Positions 43,785 through 53,284 of a stretch of DNA of 64,000 nt are shown here, piece after piece; the first letter of the stretch is position 1, and every line of letters begins with the position of its first letter. The notes under the pieces were generated by a model. The model did no database searches, was not told where the DNA came from, and saw only the letters and a program-made list of their open reading frames with translations. Made by a program: the position numbers and the translations under genes. The DNA comes from Candidatus Peribacteria bacterium (GTDB taxonomy: Bacteria; Patescibacteriota; Gracilibacteria; UBA1369; LOWO2-01-FULL-3). The stretch is from positions 62,001-126,000 of the forward strand of contig CALRGJ010000001.1 of NCBI GenBank assembly GCA_943357285.1, read 5' to 3'.

Positions 43785-44045
43785 TTAGTAGTCGAATCTG
43801 ATTAGTTTTAATTGAGTGCTTTTGCCGCTGATTATAGTGATTTGATCTTTTGGAATGCTTAGCTCCTTGCTGAGAAATTTTATTAATTCTTCGTTGGCTT
43901 TTCCTTTTTCCGGGACAGCTTTGATACGGATTTTTATGGTTTGTTCGCCACTATCATCCGTCATTATTTCTGTCACTTCATTCGTCGAGCTTTTCGGAAG
44001 GACTTTTATACGCAGGTATTTCTCTATGGGAATTGGTATTTTCAT
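43785..44045 (-). CDS. yggU: DUF167 (YggU) family protein
   Basis: 86 aa, matching the family core: LRIKVLPKSSTNEV, IKIRIKAVPEKGKANEELIKFLS, IPKDQITIISGKSTQLKLI. The role is unknown. It overlaps the end of the P-type-ATPase-like gene by 68 bases and lies 9 bases before rsmA. Confidence 0.85.
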   Translation of the reverse strand: MKIPIPIEKYLRIKVLPKSSTNEVTEIMTDDSGEQTIKIRIKAVPEKGKANEELIKFLSKELSIPKDQITIISGKSTQLKLIRFDY

Positions 44046-45813
44046 TTTTGTGAATATGGCGGAGAATTGCTTTATATAATTCTACAATCAGAAGGAAAAG
44101 GAAAGAGCTGAATATTATAACGGCAATTTCATTACTATTAAGGTCTGTGAGATTTAGAAATTTTTCTATAGCTGTGTAGCTGGTGAGAGTTCCTATTATT
44201 AATCCGCAAACTATAGTGGTGAGGATTAAATAAATATTTGAGAGTGTTTTGTTTCTGAAAATACTTTTTTCTTTATTACGAATTTCGAAAGCCATAATTA
44301 TTTGAATTGCTGTCAGCAAAATGAAAACCATAGTGCTTGATTTCGTGTAGGCAATGCTGTTTATAGTAATGTTTTCGCCTGGAATCCAGCCATAACGAAG
44401 CAAGCTCCAGAAATAAATTGCACCGATAATTAGGGAACTTAGTGTTCCGTAAATTAGCAGCTTTGGATTGAAAATTTTCTCCTGATTTATTATGTGAGAG
44501 TCGGATTTTTTATCGTTATTTATAGCTAGTTCCAAGATTATATTAATAAAAATATCGAGGATAATGATAAGAGAAAAAGATAGTGGGAAAGGTGCGCGTA
44601 AAATGAAAGCGGCCAGTAAAAGTCCTATTTCAGCCAATTTGCAATTGAGTGCGTGACTAATTAACTTTCCACGATTTTTGCGATTTTTGCGACTACGATC
44701 GATGTGTTCCAAAAGTTCTTTAATGCCATGGCCGTGTTTTTTACTCGCGAAAGTTGTGATTTCACCAATTTTTTCAAGTGTCTGAACTATTCTGTTACGA
44801 TGGTTAGGTTTTGTATCACAAAATACATAGTCCTTCTCTCTATTCATGAGCATTTTTTCAAATCTTTGATCATCTATATTATCGAGAGCTTCTCCATCAA
44901 TGGCTTCAAAATGGTTGGGATTGATTATTCTCATTTCGGTGGCTATGGCTACTGCTTTTTTTTCTTTTACACCTGAAATTATAATTATTTTAATCCTATT
45001 CTTTTTTATTTCTTCAATATATGGAATGAGTTCGCTATTAATATTCTCCACCAATCCTATTGAGCCCACTAAAACCATTTCTGTTTCGCAAAGTTGTTCG
45101 CTGTAATTTTCCAGACGTTTAATCGGCATCCCTTTATAGGCAAAAGCGATTACTTTTTGACCTTTTTTGTTCATCTTCTCGATGCGTTTCTTGAGTTTGT
45201 GACGGCGCTGGTGGTCAATAGGTTCCTTTTTTCCATTTACTAATTCACGAGTGCATTTTTCGAGAATTTTATATGGATTACCTTTGGTAAAAGCAAAAAT
45301 TTCCTTGGTTTTATTGTTTACTACAACAGTGGTGGAAATTTTTTTTTCGGGGTCGGAGTTTATTTTTGTAATTGCTTGATGTTCTTCACGAATTTTTTTG
45401 AGGTCTATGGCACAAGACTTGAATAAGTTTTCGCTTATTTCTTCAATATTTTTCATTTTTTCATAATGGCAAAAACAGGTGGTGATTGCCATTAAATTCA
45501 TGGCGTTTTCTTTCTGTAATTCAGTTCTTTTTACTTCTATTTCGATTTTGCTTTGGGTATCGAGAAGACTGAATTGATGGCTGTCTGAAACATTTGGGGC
45601 GGCACGGGCTTTGAATTTATCAAAGAAAACTGTTTTTACCTCTACTGGTTCTTTTGTAAGTACACCTGTAATTGGTGTGCAGATACTGGTAGTTCTTGAA
45701 AGTCTGCCGTTAAGCTTAAGATAAAATTTTGGAATGGTTAAAGATGCCGCTAAACTAATCGGAGCGACAGAGCCCAAAAGAGCCAAAATATTGAAGAGAA
45801 TTTCTTGATTCAT
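43978..45813 (-). CDS. Catalytically dead P-type ATPase-like protein (pseudoenzyme)
   Basis: 611 aa. Alignable by eye with the intact ATPase at 46523: ICTPITGVLTKEPVEV corresponds to ICSDKTGTLTLNEMTV, so the phosphorylated Asp is Pro47. The hinge motif TGDGVNDAP is replaced by ASKKHGHGIKELL. TM1-3 and the actuator domain are missing; it begins near TM4. The nucleotide-domain KGA motif survives as FAFTKGNPYKILEKC and four to six C-terminal membrane helices remain. A frame of more than 600 codons without a stop argues for selection, not decay. It cannot pump; it might regulate the intact paralogue, a guess. Confidence 0.8.
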   Translation of the reverse strand: MNQEILFNILALLGSVAPISLAASLTIPKFYLKLNGRLSRTTSICTPITGVLTKEPVEVKTVFFDKFKARAAPNVSDSHQFSLLDTQSKIEIEVKRTELQKENAMNLMAITTCFCHYEKMKNIEEISENLFKSCAIDLKKIREEHQAITKINSDPEKKISTTVVVNNKTKEIFAFTKGNPYKILEKCTRELVNGKKEPIDHQRRHKLKKRIEKMNKKGQKVIAFAYKGMPIKRLENYSEQLCETEMVLVGSIGLVENINSELIPYIEEIKKNRIKIIIISGVKEKKAVAIATEMRIINPNHFEAIDGEALDNIDDQRFEKMLMNREKDYVFCDTKPNHRNRIVQTLEKIGEITTFASKKHGHGIKELLEHIDRSRKNRKNRGKLISHALNCKLAEIGLLLAAFILRAPFPLSFSLIIILDIFINIILELAINNDKKSDSHIINQEKIFNPKLLIYGTLSSLIIGAIYFWSLLRYGWIPGENITINSIAYTKSSTMVFILLTAIQIIMAFEIRNKEKSIFRNKTLSNIYLILTTIVCGLIIGTLTSYTAIEKFLNLTDLNSNEIAVIIFSSFLFLLIVELYKAILRHIHKNENTNSHREIPAYKSPSEKLDE

Positions 45814-45816
45814 AAT

Positions 45817-46464
45817 TTAGGAAAGTTTGCTTTTGCGCCACTTGGCTATTTCTTTGTGATGGCCAGACATTAGGACATCCGGAACTTTCATCCCTAGAAA
45901 ATCTGCCGGGCGAGTGTAGTGAGGGTATTCTTTTTTGCGGTTGAGAGATTTTGAAAATGATTCTTCTTCGTGAGATTCAGCACGGCCCAGAACTCCTGGC
46001 AGTAGGCGAGCTACGGCATCTACAACTGTAATGGCTGGCAGTTCACCACCAGTAAGAACGTATTTGCCTATGGATAGTTCTTCATCCACTAGCGAGTCGA
46101 TAATTCTCTGATCGATGCCTTCATAGTGACCGCATAGAAGAATCATCCCTTTATGTTTTTTGCTGTATTGTTCTACTTTTGATTGAGAAAGAGTTTTTCC
46201 CCTAGGGCTGAGATAAATTACAGGGCCCTTATTGAGCTTTTTAACGTGTTTAATACAGTCATATAGTGGTTGTGGAGTCATTACCATCCCTGCACCACCG
46301 CCAAAAGGAAGGTCATCAACTTTATTGTGTTTGTCTTTGGTGAATTTGCGAATGTCGTGTGTGACAATCTTAATGATTTTCTTTTCTTGAGCACGTTTTA
46401 GTATGCTCGTATTGATGTACGAATCAAAGATATTTGGAAAAATTGTGAGAATGTCGAAACGCAT
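45817..46464 (-). CDS. trmD: tRNA (guanine-N1)-methyltransferase
   Basis: Methylates G37 of tRNAs to prevent frameshifting. 215 aa: MRFDILTIFPNIFDSY, DLPFGGGAGMVM, LLCGHYEGIDQR and the SAM-binding knot segment VLTGGELPAITVVDAVARLLPGVLG are classic TrmD. A TATAAT lies 6 bases before its ATG. Confidence 0.96.
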   Translation of the reverse strand: MRFDILTIFPNIFDSYINTSILKRAQEKKIIKIVTHDIRKFTKDKHNKVDDLPFGGGAGMVMTPQPLYDCIKHVKKLNKGPVIYLSPRGKTLSQSKVEQYSKKHKGMILLCGHYEGIDQRIIDSLVDEELSIGKYVLTGGELPAITVVDAVARLLPGVLGRAESHEEESFSKSLNRKKEYPHYTRPADFLGMKVPDVLMSGHHKEIAKWRKSKLS

Positions 46465-46470
46465 GCTCCG

Positions 46471-46476
46471 ATTATA
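46471..46476 (-). promoter_or_regulatory. -10 box of trmD, likely leaderless
   Basis: Perfect TATAAT on the minus strand, then six bases (CGGAGC) and the ATG at 46464. No good -35 is visible, so confidence is limited. The GGAG is only two bases from ATG, too close to act as a Shine-Dalgarno site. Confidence 0.45.
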
Positions 46477-46522
46477 TACGGGAATGTCTGAAAAATATAC
46501 TTTCTAATTTTTTAGATATTCC

Positions 46523-49129
46523 TTATTTTTTGAAAATTTTTCTAAGAAACTCTGTGATGATTGGAATAAGAAAGGCGCTCATGCTACAGATTGTTACTAT
46601 TACCCATTCCTTTAAACTTAAAGGAGTTGTTTTAAAAATCGTCTGAGCAAATGGCAGATAGATTATCAGTATTTGTAAAGCGAGAGAAAATATTACGGCT
46701 AGATTTAGGCTACCGTTTGAGAAATAGGAGAAAAAGTTTTTATTGTCCTTACCTTTGCATACGAATGCAAAAAATAATTCGAAAATTACTATTTCTGTGA
46801 ATATTAGTGTTCTGGCATGTGAGCCAATAGAGAGAATAGATGTGTCTATATTCATTGCAGAGTCTTCAGTGAGACCATAAAAATAGAGTATTAAGTTTAG
46901 TGTTGTTTGGATGGCTACCGTAACAATTATGATGTCACCAAATTTTTTAAACATGTTTTCCTCTTTTGGATGAGGGTTTTCTTTCATCAATCCTTTCGCG
47001 GCTTTTGATTGACCTAGTGCGAGGGCGGGAAAGGCATCTGTTGCGAGATTTATCCAAAGAATTTGTAAGGGCAGTATTGGTAGGGGAAAGCCCATAATGG
47101 TGACGAGGCCAACTATCATTACACCATTTAGGTTGGCTGCTAGCATGTACTTAATGAACGATAGTATATTGTTATAGATGCGTCGGCCTTCTTCTATAGT
47201 AGTAATTATAGTGCTGAAATTATCATCTTTGAGAATGATGTCTGCGACTTCTTTTGTGGCTTCTGTGCCTTTTATTCCCATGGCGATTCCTACATCGGCT
47301 TTTTTTAGTGCGGGCGCATCGTTGACTCCATCTCCTGTGACAGCGACAACTTCATTATTTTTTTGTAGTAGTTCAACCAAACGATATTTATGTTCCGGCT
47401 TGGTGCGCGCGAAAATTGAAGTTTTATATATTAATTTCAAAAGTTCAGCGTCATTCAATTTATCAATTTCATCTCCGGTTAGAACGTTGGTTATTTTTAG
47501 ACCAACACTTTTGCCGATGGCTTTTGCCGTAATTGGATTGTCTCCAGTAATAATTTTGATTTTTATTCCCGCTTGTTGAGCTATCATGATGGAATTCGCC
47601 ACTTCTTTTCTTGGGGGATCTATCATTCCTACCAGACCAACGAAAATTAATTTATCTTCAGTGAATTTCCCTTCAGATTCTTTGTAGGCAAACCCAAGAA
47701 CGCGCAAAGCTTCTTCAGCGTAGGAATTTGCTGTTTTTTCTATTAGTTGTTTGTCTTTTGAGGTGAGGGTGCGAATTTTTCCATTTATTGAAATGTGGCT
47801 GCATTTTTTGAGAATTTCCTCGAAAGCTCCTTTTGAAAAGACATATTTTTTATTGTTGATGAGATGAAGGGTACTCATCATTTTTCTATCTGAAGTGAAG
47901 GCTATTTCATCGAGCTTTTTGTGGGTTTTTGCTTGGTCAGCTTTGCGAGTAAGAATTTTTAAAGCAATTTCGGTTGGATCTCCAATAATATTTTTATCAA
48001 CGAAAGAGTTGTTACAATTTTCACAAATTTCTAAAAGTTTTTCATCTTCTTTTGTTTTTAGTGAGATCTTATTTGTCCAGTCATAGCCTACTCCTGTGAT
48101 GGTGGTTTCTTTAAAGTTGCTGAAGATTTTTTTTACGGTCATCTCGTTTAGGGTCAGAGTGCCGGTTTTGTCCGAGCAAATTACAGTAGTGGCTCCAAGT
48201 GTTTCTATGGCGTTCATTTTGCGGGCAATCGCATTCTTTTTAGCAAGTAATTGCACACCAACTGCTAACGTAAGAGTTACAATTATAGGCATGCCTTCTG
48301 GAATTGTGGAAACTCCAAGAGATACGGATACGAAAAGCATTTCATATGCTGAAATGTGTTTAAAATAGCCAATAATAAAAATGATTGCGATAAGGGTTAG
48401 GGTAATGACACCAATTTGTTTACCCAGATGGTCAAGCTGTGCGGATAGATGAGATTGCGTTTTTTCCTCTTTAGAGAGGAGATTGACGATTTTGCCGAAT
48501 TCAGTATTCATTCCTGTGCCAATAACTTTAGCTTTGCCTCGGCCATTTACTATTATGGTGCCTTTGAAAAGAAGTGAGGACTTTGGGATAGAAGAGGAGG
48601 ATGTTTTTAAATTCCGTACTACTTGAGTAGCAGCTTTTTTTTCGGTAGCAATACTTTCACCGGTGAGGATTGATTCGTCTGCTTTAAGTGAAAATGATTC
48701 TATTATTTCCAGATCGGCTGGAATTTTTTCTCCTTCGGATAAAAGAATAATATCTTCTGGAACGAGGTCGTGGATGGGAATTTCTTTTTCTGTGCTGTCT
48801 CTTATGACCACGCAGGTTTGAACTACGAGACTTTTTAGCGCTTTCACTGCATTCTCCGCTTTATATTCTTGTATAAAGCCAATAATTGCGTTTATTAGCA
48901 CGATTGTGAGAATAGCTATGCCATCAATCATTTCATTGAGATAAATTGAAATGAGGCCTGAAGCAATGAGTATGACGATGAGGAAGGAAGTGAATTGAGA
49001 GAGAAGAATTTTAAGGGCGGTGAATTCTCTTTTAGTTTTTATTTCGTTTGGGCCAAATTTCGCAAAATTAGCTGCGACTTGTGCAGAAGAAAGACCGGTT
49101 TCCAGGTAATTTTTGGTGAGTGTGGCCAT
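46523..49129 (-). CDS. P-type cation-transporting ATPase (P2A, calcium-type)
   Basis: 868 aa with the complete set: actuator TGES (156-159), TM4 PEGMPIIVTLTLAVG, phosphorylation site CSDKTGTLTLNEMTV (Asp320), nucleotide-domain KGAFEEILKKC, and hinge TGDGVNDAPALKKADVGIAMG, ending in six C-terminal helices. The TM6 segment LWINLATDAFPALALG is of the Ca2+/Mn2+-pump kind. Likely exports Ca2+ (or Mn2+); the ion is inferred. A dead paralogue lies 3 kb downstream on the same strand, after trmD. Confidence 0.92.
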   Translation of the reverse strand: MATLTKNYLETGLSSAQVAANFAKFGPNEIKTKREFTALKILLSQFTSFLIVILIASGLISIYLNEMIDGIAILTIVLINAIIGFIQEYKAENAVKALKSLVVQTCVVIRDSTEKEIPIHDLVPEDIILLSEGEKIPADLEIIESFSLKADESILTGESIATEKKAATQVVRNLKTSSSSIPKSSLLFKGTIIVNGRGKAKVIGTGMNTEFGKIVNLLSKEEKTQSHLSAQLDHLGKQIGVITLTLIAIIFIIGYFKHISAYEMLFVSVSLGVSTIPEGMPIIVTLTLAVGVQLLAKKNAIARKMNAIETLGATTVICSDKTGTLTLNEMTVKKIFSNFKETTITGVGYDWTNKISLKTKEDEKLLEICENCNNSFVDKNIIGDPTEIALKILTRKADQAKTHKKLDEIAFTSDRKMMSTLHLINNKKYVFSKGAFEEILKKCSHISINGKIRTLTSKDKQLIEKTANSYAEEALRVLGFAYKESEGKFTEDKLIFVGLVGMIDPPRKEVANSIMIAQQAGIKIKIITGDNPITAKAIGKSVGLKITNVLTGDEIDKLNDAELLKLIYKTSIFARTKPEHKYRLVELLQKNNEVVAVTGDGVNDAPALKKADVGIAMGIKGTEATKEVADIILKDDNFSTIITTIEEGRRIYNNILSFIKYMLAANLNGVMIVGLVTIMGFPLPILPLQILWINLATDAFPALALGQSKAAKGLMKENPHPKEENMFKKFGDIIIVTVAIQTTLNLILYFYGLTEDSAMNIDTSILSIGSHARTLIFTEIVIFELFFAFVCKGKDNKNFFSYFSNGSLNLAVIFSLALQILIIYLPFAQTIFKTTPLSLKEWVIVTICSMSAFLIPIITEFLRKIFKK

Positions 49130-49197
49130 AGGTGAGAGGGGATGTGCTTATATTAGCAAAGAAGAAGGGATTGTGGAAATGAATGAGATGAGCAGAC

Positions 49198-49226
49198 AAA
49201 AAAACAGCCTTCCGAGTGGAAAGCTG
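49198..49226 (-). terminator. Terminator of the ribosomal protein operon
   Basis: Minus strand: CAGCTTTCC and GGAAGGCTG form nine pairs (one G-U) around ACTC, followed by seven T. It lies 72 bases after the rpsI stop. Confidence 0.88.
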
Positions 49227-49257
49227 CTTTGTAATTTTTGAATGAAACCAATGCCTC

Positions 49258-49295
49258 GCCGCCTGGGGCGGCTCGCACTTGAGAGCTTCGCTCTC
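49258..49295. repeat. Two perfect hairpins between rpsI and its terminator
   Basis: GCCGCC-TGG-GGCGGC (49258-49272) and GAGAGC-TTC-GCTCTC (49281-49295). The second has the same GC-TTC-GC loop as the hairpin at 22954-22968. GC-rich against an AT-rich background; may protect the operon's 3' end or belong to a small palindromic family. Confidence 0.5.
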
Positions 49296-49298
49296 TGC

Positions 49299-49775
49299 TT
49301 AACGTTTGCTGAACTGTGGACCTTTACGAGCTCTCTTGAGACCGAACTTCTTGCGCTCTTTAATACGTGAATCACGTGTTAACATACCTGCTTTCTTTAG
49401 AGCAGCTTTGTTTAATGGATCGTAGATAAGAAGAGCTTTAGCAATACCATGACGGATAGCTTCAGCTTGTGAGCTGATACCACCACCTTGTACCTTTGCA
49501 ACGATATCAAAAGATTTAGCTGAACCAGTAAGTGTAAGTGGAGTTTTTAGAGTTCCAACCAAAGTTTTTACAGGAAGATATTCATTAACTGCTCTGCCAT
49601 TGATTGTAATTTCACCGCTACCTTTGAACATTTGTACTTTAGCGATTGAAGTCTTTCTCTTACCGCAAGCATAGTAATATTTTCCTTTTGGAGTAGCAGT
49701 AAGAGTAGGTTTTACCTCTTTTACTTCTTTCTCTTCTGTTGGTGTTGTGACTTTTGTAGTACGTTTTGTAGCCAT
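49299..49775 (-). CDS. rpsI: Ribosomal protein uS9
   Basis: 158 aa. The usual core starts at about residue 32 (YYYACGKRKTSIAKVQMF) and ends with the basic tail RARKGPQFSKR that reaches the decoding site. About 30 extra Lys/Thr/Glu-rich residues precede it. Last gene of the cluster, after rplM. Confidence 0.96.
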   Translation of the reverse strand: MATKRTTKVTTPTEEKEVKEVKPTLTATPKGKYYYACGKRKTSIAKVQMFKGSGEITINGRAVNEYLPVKTLVGTLKTPLTLTGSAKSFDIVAKVQGGGISSQAEAIRHGIAKALLIYDPLNKAALKKAGMLTRDSRIKERKKFGLKRARKGPQFSKR

Positions 49776-49812
49776 GGTATCAATTAACGATTAGCGATTA
49801 AAGAATTTACAA

Positions 49813-50244
49813 TTAAATTTCTAGAACTTCAGGTTGCTGTGCTTCGTGACCGTGCTCAGTACCTGTAAACAATTTGAGTTTTCTCATCATTTCATCACGT
49901 AGGTTGTTCTTTGGTAACATTCCTCTTACAGCTGCTATTACAACTCTCTCAGGATTTTTTCCAGAAAGAACTGTCTTAGCGTTTGGAGAAATAAGTCCAC
50001 CTGGATAACCAGTATGACGATCGTAAGTTTTGTCAGTAAGTTTTTTACCTGTAAGTTTCACTTTATCAACATTAGTGATGATAACGAAATCTCCGCAATC
50101 CATGTGTGGAGAGAATATAGGCTTATCTTTTCCTCTAAGTTTGTCAGCTACTTTTGTAGCGATTTTACCTAAAATCTGATCCTTGGCATCAATGATGTAC
50201 CATTTTCTTTGGATATCTACTTTTTTTACAATTGTTGTTTTCAT
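49813..50244 (-). CDS. rplM: Ribosomal protein uL13
   Basis: 143 aa: RKWYIIDAKDQILGKIATKVA, DCGDFVIITNVDKVKLTG, KTYDRHTGYPGGL and AVRGMLPKNNLRDEMMRKL are standard uL13 segments. Paired with rpsI as in most bacteria. Confidence 0.97.
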   Translation of the reverse strand: MKTTIVKKVDIQRKWYIIDAKDQILGKIATKVADKLRGKDKPIFSPHMDCGDFVIITNVDKVKLTGKKLTDKTYDRHTGYPGGLISPNAKTVLSGKNPERVVIAAVRGMLPKNNLRDEMMRKLKLFTGTEHGHEAQQPEVLEI

Positions 50245-50248
50245 TATA

Positions 50249-50602
50249 TTAGATTAATTCAAGTTGTACGACTGGAGCATTATCGCCTGTGCGATAACCT
50301 AGTTTTGTGATGCGTGTATAGCCAGAAGTCTTATCTTTGTACTTATCAGCTAATACTTCTAAAATTTTCTTAGAGCTATTTTCGTGATCTATAACACTCA
50401 TGATAAGTCTAATAGCTTCTCTCTTGTTTTCACCTTTTCCGTAGTTGATTAATCTTTCAACTAAAGGTTGAACTGCTCTAGCTTTTGCTGATGTAGTTTT
50501 GATTTTCTCGTAGATGATTACAGACATGGCTAGATTTTTCATCAAGGCCGTTGTATGACTTTTATCATTTCCGATTCTGACTTTCTTTACTTTATGACGC
50601 AT
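50249..50602 (-). CDS. rplQ: Ribosomal protein bL17
   Basis: 117 aa: MRHKVKKVRIGNDKSHTTALMKNLA and the end GYTRITKLGYRTGDNAPVVQLELI. Follows rpoA by 12 bases, the standard alpha-operon order. Confidence 0.97.
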   Translation of the reverse strand: MRHKVKKVRIGNDKSHTTALMKNLAMSVIIYEKIKTTSAKARAVQPLVERLINYGKGENKREAIRLIMSVIDHENSSKKILEVLADKYKDKTSGYTRITKLGYRTGDNAPVVQLELI

Positions 50603-50614
50603 GGTATGTGTAAA

Positions 50615-51589
50615 TTATTCTTCTGATAGTTTAAATCCCTTCTTCTCAAGCGCAGAAGCTACTTCTGTGAGTGCTTTCTTACCAAATCCTCTCAAGTTTG
50701 ACAACTTACTTTCTGTGCATTTAGACAATTGTTCGATTGAACCGATGCCGCCATTGATAAGTGCATTAAGAGTTCTTGGTGAGAAACCGAGAATTTCGAT
50801 AGGTGTATATGATTCTTGAGTAGGTTTGTTAGCTTCCTGTTCACGTTCCTTGTCCATGATAGATTTAACATCTGACATGTAATATTCTTCCACCATAGCA
50901 TTTTCAGCATTGAAGAAACCAAAGTATGATTGAAGAACGTTTGAAGCAAACTTGATTGCATCTTCTGGAGTGATAGCACCGTTTGTCTTCACTTCGAGAG
51001 TCATCTTGTCCAAGTTTGTAGCTTGTCCGACACGAGTTGCCTCAATATCGTAACGAACTTTTCTTACTGGAGAATAGATAGCATCCATCAAAATAATCTG
51101 TGGATCCTTCTCTTCTTTTTGTCTATGAGTTGCTGGTACGTAACCAACACCTTTTTCAATACGCATTTCAATCTTAACTTTTGTGCCTTTTTCTACTGTA
51201 CAGATATATTGATCTGGATTCATAATTTCTACTTCTGAAGGACACTTAACGTCTTTACCATAAATCTCTCCTGTCTTATTGATTTCAAGAACAGCAATAG
51301 ATAATTCTGGAGTAGTTTTCTTGATTTCTAGCAATTTCAAATTAAGAGTGATATCCATTACACTTTCTTTTACTCCAGGAATTGTGGAGTATTCATGACT
51401 GATGCCATCGATCTTAATACCAGATACACAAGCTCCTGGAAGGGAAGAAAGAAGGACACGACGTAGGGCATTACCAAGAGTTACGCCGTAGCCAGTTGGC
51501 AAAGGACTCAATGTGAAAATTGAGTGATTTGGACCGATGCTTTCAGCCTTGAGCTTAGGTATTCCTATGTCTTCTTGGATTTGATGCAT
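50615..51589 (-). CDS. rpoA: DNA-directed RNA polymerase alpha subunit
   Basis: 324 aa from ATG 51589 (MHQIQEDIGIPKLKAE). An in-frame ATG at 51697 overlaps the rpsD end and would add 36 atypical residues. N-terminal assembly domain with TLGNALRRVLLSSLPGACV; C-terminal DNA/activator-binding domain with FSPRTLNALINGGIGSIEQL and LSNLRGFGKKALTEV. Normal two-domain form. Confidence 0.96.
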   Translation of the reverse strand: MHQIQEDIGIPKLKAESIGPNHSIFTLSPLPTGYGVTLGNALRRVLLSSLPGACVSGIKIDGISHEYSTIPGVKESVMDITLNLKLLEIKKTTPELSIAVLEINKTGEIYGKDVKCPSEVEIMNPDQYICTVEKGTKVKIEMRIEKGVGYVPATHRQKEEKDPQIILMDAIYSPVRKVRYDIEATRVGQATNLDKMTLEVKTNGAITPEDAIKFASNVLQSYFGFFNAENAMVEEYYMSDVKSIMDKEREQEANKPTQESYTPIEILGFSPRTLNALINGGIGSIEQLSKCTESKLSNLRGFGKKALTEVASALEKKGFKLSEE

Positions 51590-51659
51590 TTGAATAATGT
51601 TATATGGTAGAAGTTGCGAAGTTGCACGAGGGGAAAATGCAAAGGCTACTTCGTCGCGA

Positions 51660-52274
51660 TTATTTAGAATAGTACTCAGTAATGAGCTGATGCTCAATTA
51701 TATTTTCGATATCGTCCTTGCCAGGTAGAGCAGTTATTTCGCCTGATAGATTAGCAAGGTCAACTTTCATCCATTTTGGAGCTTTAACTTTTTTCTCTTT
51801 TTTCGTAGATTCAAAAAGTTTTGATGTTTTCTTTTTAGCGCTTACTTCAAATTTATCGCCAACTTTTACGAGAATAGAAGGAGTGTTTACTCTTTTTCCG
51901 TTCAAACAGATAATACCGTGACTAACCATTTGTCTTCCTTGTGGTCTAGTTTCAGCTAATCCTGAGCGATACATAACATTATCTAATCTTTGTTCAATCA
52001 ATCCGAGATATTTAACACCGGTAACTTCATTAGTCTTAGAAGCCATTTCATAGTACTTGCGAGATTGTTTTTCACTTATTCCATACATAAAACGAGCTTT
52101 CTGTTTCTCTAAAAGCTGTCTGCTAAATTCAGACATCTGAGAAAAACGCTTCTGTCCATGTTGTCCAGGTTTATAGTTCTTTTTATTAAAAGCTTTTAGT
52201 TTGCTTTCACCATTTGTGAAAAGTACTACTCCTAATCTTCTTGATAAACGTGTTACTGGACCTGTGTATCTCAT
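51660..52274 (-). CDS. rpsD: Ribosomal protein uS4
   Basis: 204 aa: MRYTGPVTRLSRRLGVVL, YKPGQHGQKRFSQMSEFSRQL, and an S4 RNA-binding domain RLDNVMYRSGLAETRPQGRQ. It lacks the early zinc-binding Cys pair of some uS4 proteins. Between rpsK and rpoA as expected. Confidence 0.97.
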   Translation of the reverse strand: MRYTGPVTRLSRRLGVVLFTNGESKLKAFNKKNYKPGQHGQKRFSQMSEFSRQLLEKQKARFMYGISEKQSRKYYEMASKTNEVTGVKYLGLIEQRLDNVMYRSGLAETRPQGRQMVSHGIICLNGKRVNTPSILVKVGDKFEVSAKKKTSKLFESTKKEKKVKAPKWMKVDLANLSGEITALPGKDDIENIIEHQLITEYYSK

Positions 52275-52320
52275 GATATGTTATTAATTTTTTGGGATAT
52301 TGTTGTTTGCCTTGCGCGCT

Positions 52321-52800
52321 TTATACTCTTCTAGCTTTTTTCTTACGACAACCGTTGTGTGGAATTGGCGTAACGTCGTTGATAGAAATTAAATCAAGAC
52401 CGCTGCTAACTAAACCACGAACGGATTGTTCACGACCAGCACCAACGCCTTTGATATATACGTGAACTCTTTCCAAACCGTAAACCTTAGCTTTTTCAGC
52501 AGCATGTTCAGCAGAAATTTGCGCAGCATATGGAGTAGACTTTCTAGCTCCTTTAAATCCGCTTGATCCTGAACTGCTCCAAGAAAGAACGTTTCCGTTC
52601 TGCTCAGTGATAGTTACGATTGTGTTATTGTAAGATGCTTGAACATAAGCATTACCAACTTGTACATTACGTCTCTTGCCAGTTTTCTTTTTTACCACTT
52701 TTTTACCCTTGCCCTCTTCTTTAGAAGATTCTTTAGAGTCTTTTTTAGCTTCTGCCTTGTCAGCTGGAGCCTTATTCTGTTTTTTTAATTCTTCAGTCAT
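52321..52800 (-). CDS. rpsK: Ribosomal protein uS11
   Basis: 159 aa; the first 45 residues are a Lys/Glu-rich extension. The core is typical: [59 protein letters not shown] and [16 protein letters not shown]. Confidence 0.97.
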   Translation of the reverse strand: MTEELKKQNKAPADKAEAKKDSKESSKEEGKGKKVVKKKTGKRRNVQVGNAYVQASYNNTIVTITEQNGNVLSWSSSGSSGFKGARKSTPYAAQISAEHAAEKAKVYGLERVHVYIKGVGAGREQSVRGLVSSGLDLISINDVTPIPHNGCRKKKARRV

Positions 52801-52808
52801 GGTTATTG

Positions 52809-53183
52809 TTATTTAGCTATGATTTTCTTGTTTGCAACTGTCTTGCGTTTACCCTTTCTTGTTCTGCAGTTGTATCTAGTACGTTGACCACGAACCGGTA
52901 AGCCTTTCTTGTGTCTGATTCCACGGTATGTTCCAATTTCCTGAAGTCTCTTAATGTCCATAGCGATCTTTCTTTTAAGATCACCCTCTGTAGCAAATCT
53001 AACAAGAATTTCACGAATAGAAGCAATTTCTGGTTCAGTTAGAACTTCAACTTTTTTATTAATATCAATTTTAGCTTCTTTGAGAATTTGTTTACTCAAA
53101 TTGCGTCCAACGCCGTAGATGGCTGTTAGGCCAATTTCAACGCGCTTTTCTTTCGGTAGATTTACTCCAGCAATACGTGCCAT
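52809..53183 (-). CDS. rpsM: Ribosomal protein uS13
   Basis: 124 aa: [22 protein letters not shown] at the start, helix-hairpin region [12 protein letters not shown], and the basic C-terminus [19 protein letters not shown] and [12 protein letters not shown] that contacts tRNA. Followed by rpsK. Confidence 0.97.
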   Translation of the reverse strand: MARIAGVNLPKEKRVEIGLTAIYGVGRNLSKQILKEAKIDINKKVEVLTEPEIASIREILVRFATEGDLKRKIAMDIKRLQEIGTYRGIRHKKGLPVRGQRTRYNCRTRKGKRKTVANKKIIAK

Positions 53184-53284
53184 GTGTAGTGATTGTTATT
53201 ATTTGTAAGCTTTGTGCTTACTGTTTTAGCTTAAACTCTAAGTAATCGGTATTCCAAGGGAATTCCGACTAGTAAGGATTTAAT

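Noticed and set aside
49148-49375. 75-codon minus-strand ORF overlapping rpsI
   Set aside because: Out of frame with rpsI and reads through the two hairpins and the terminator; not a gene.
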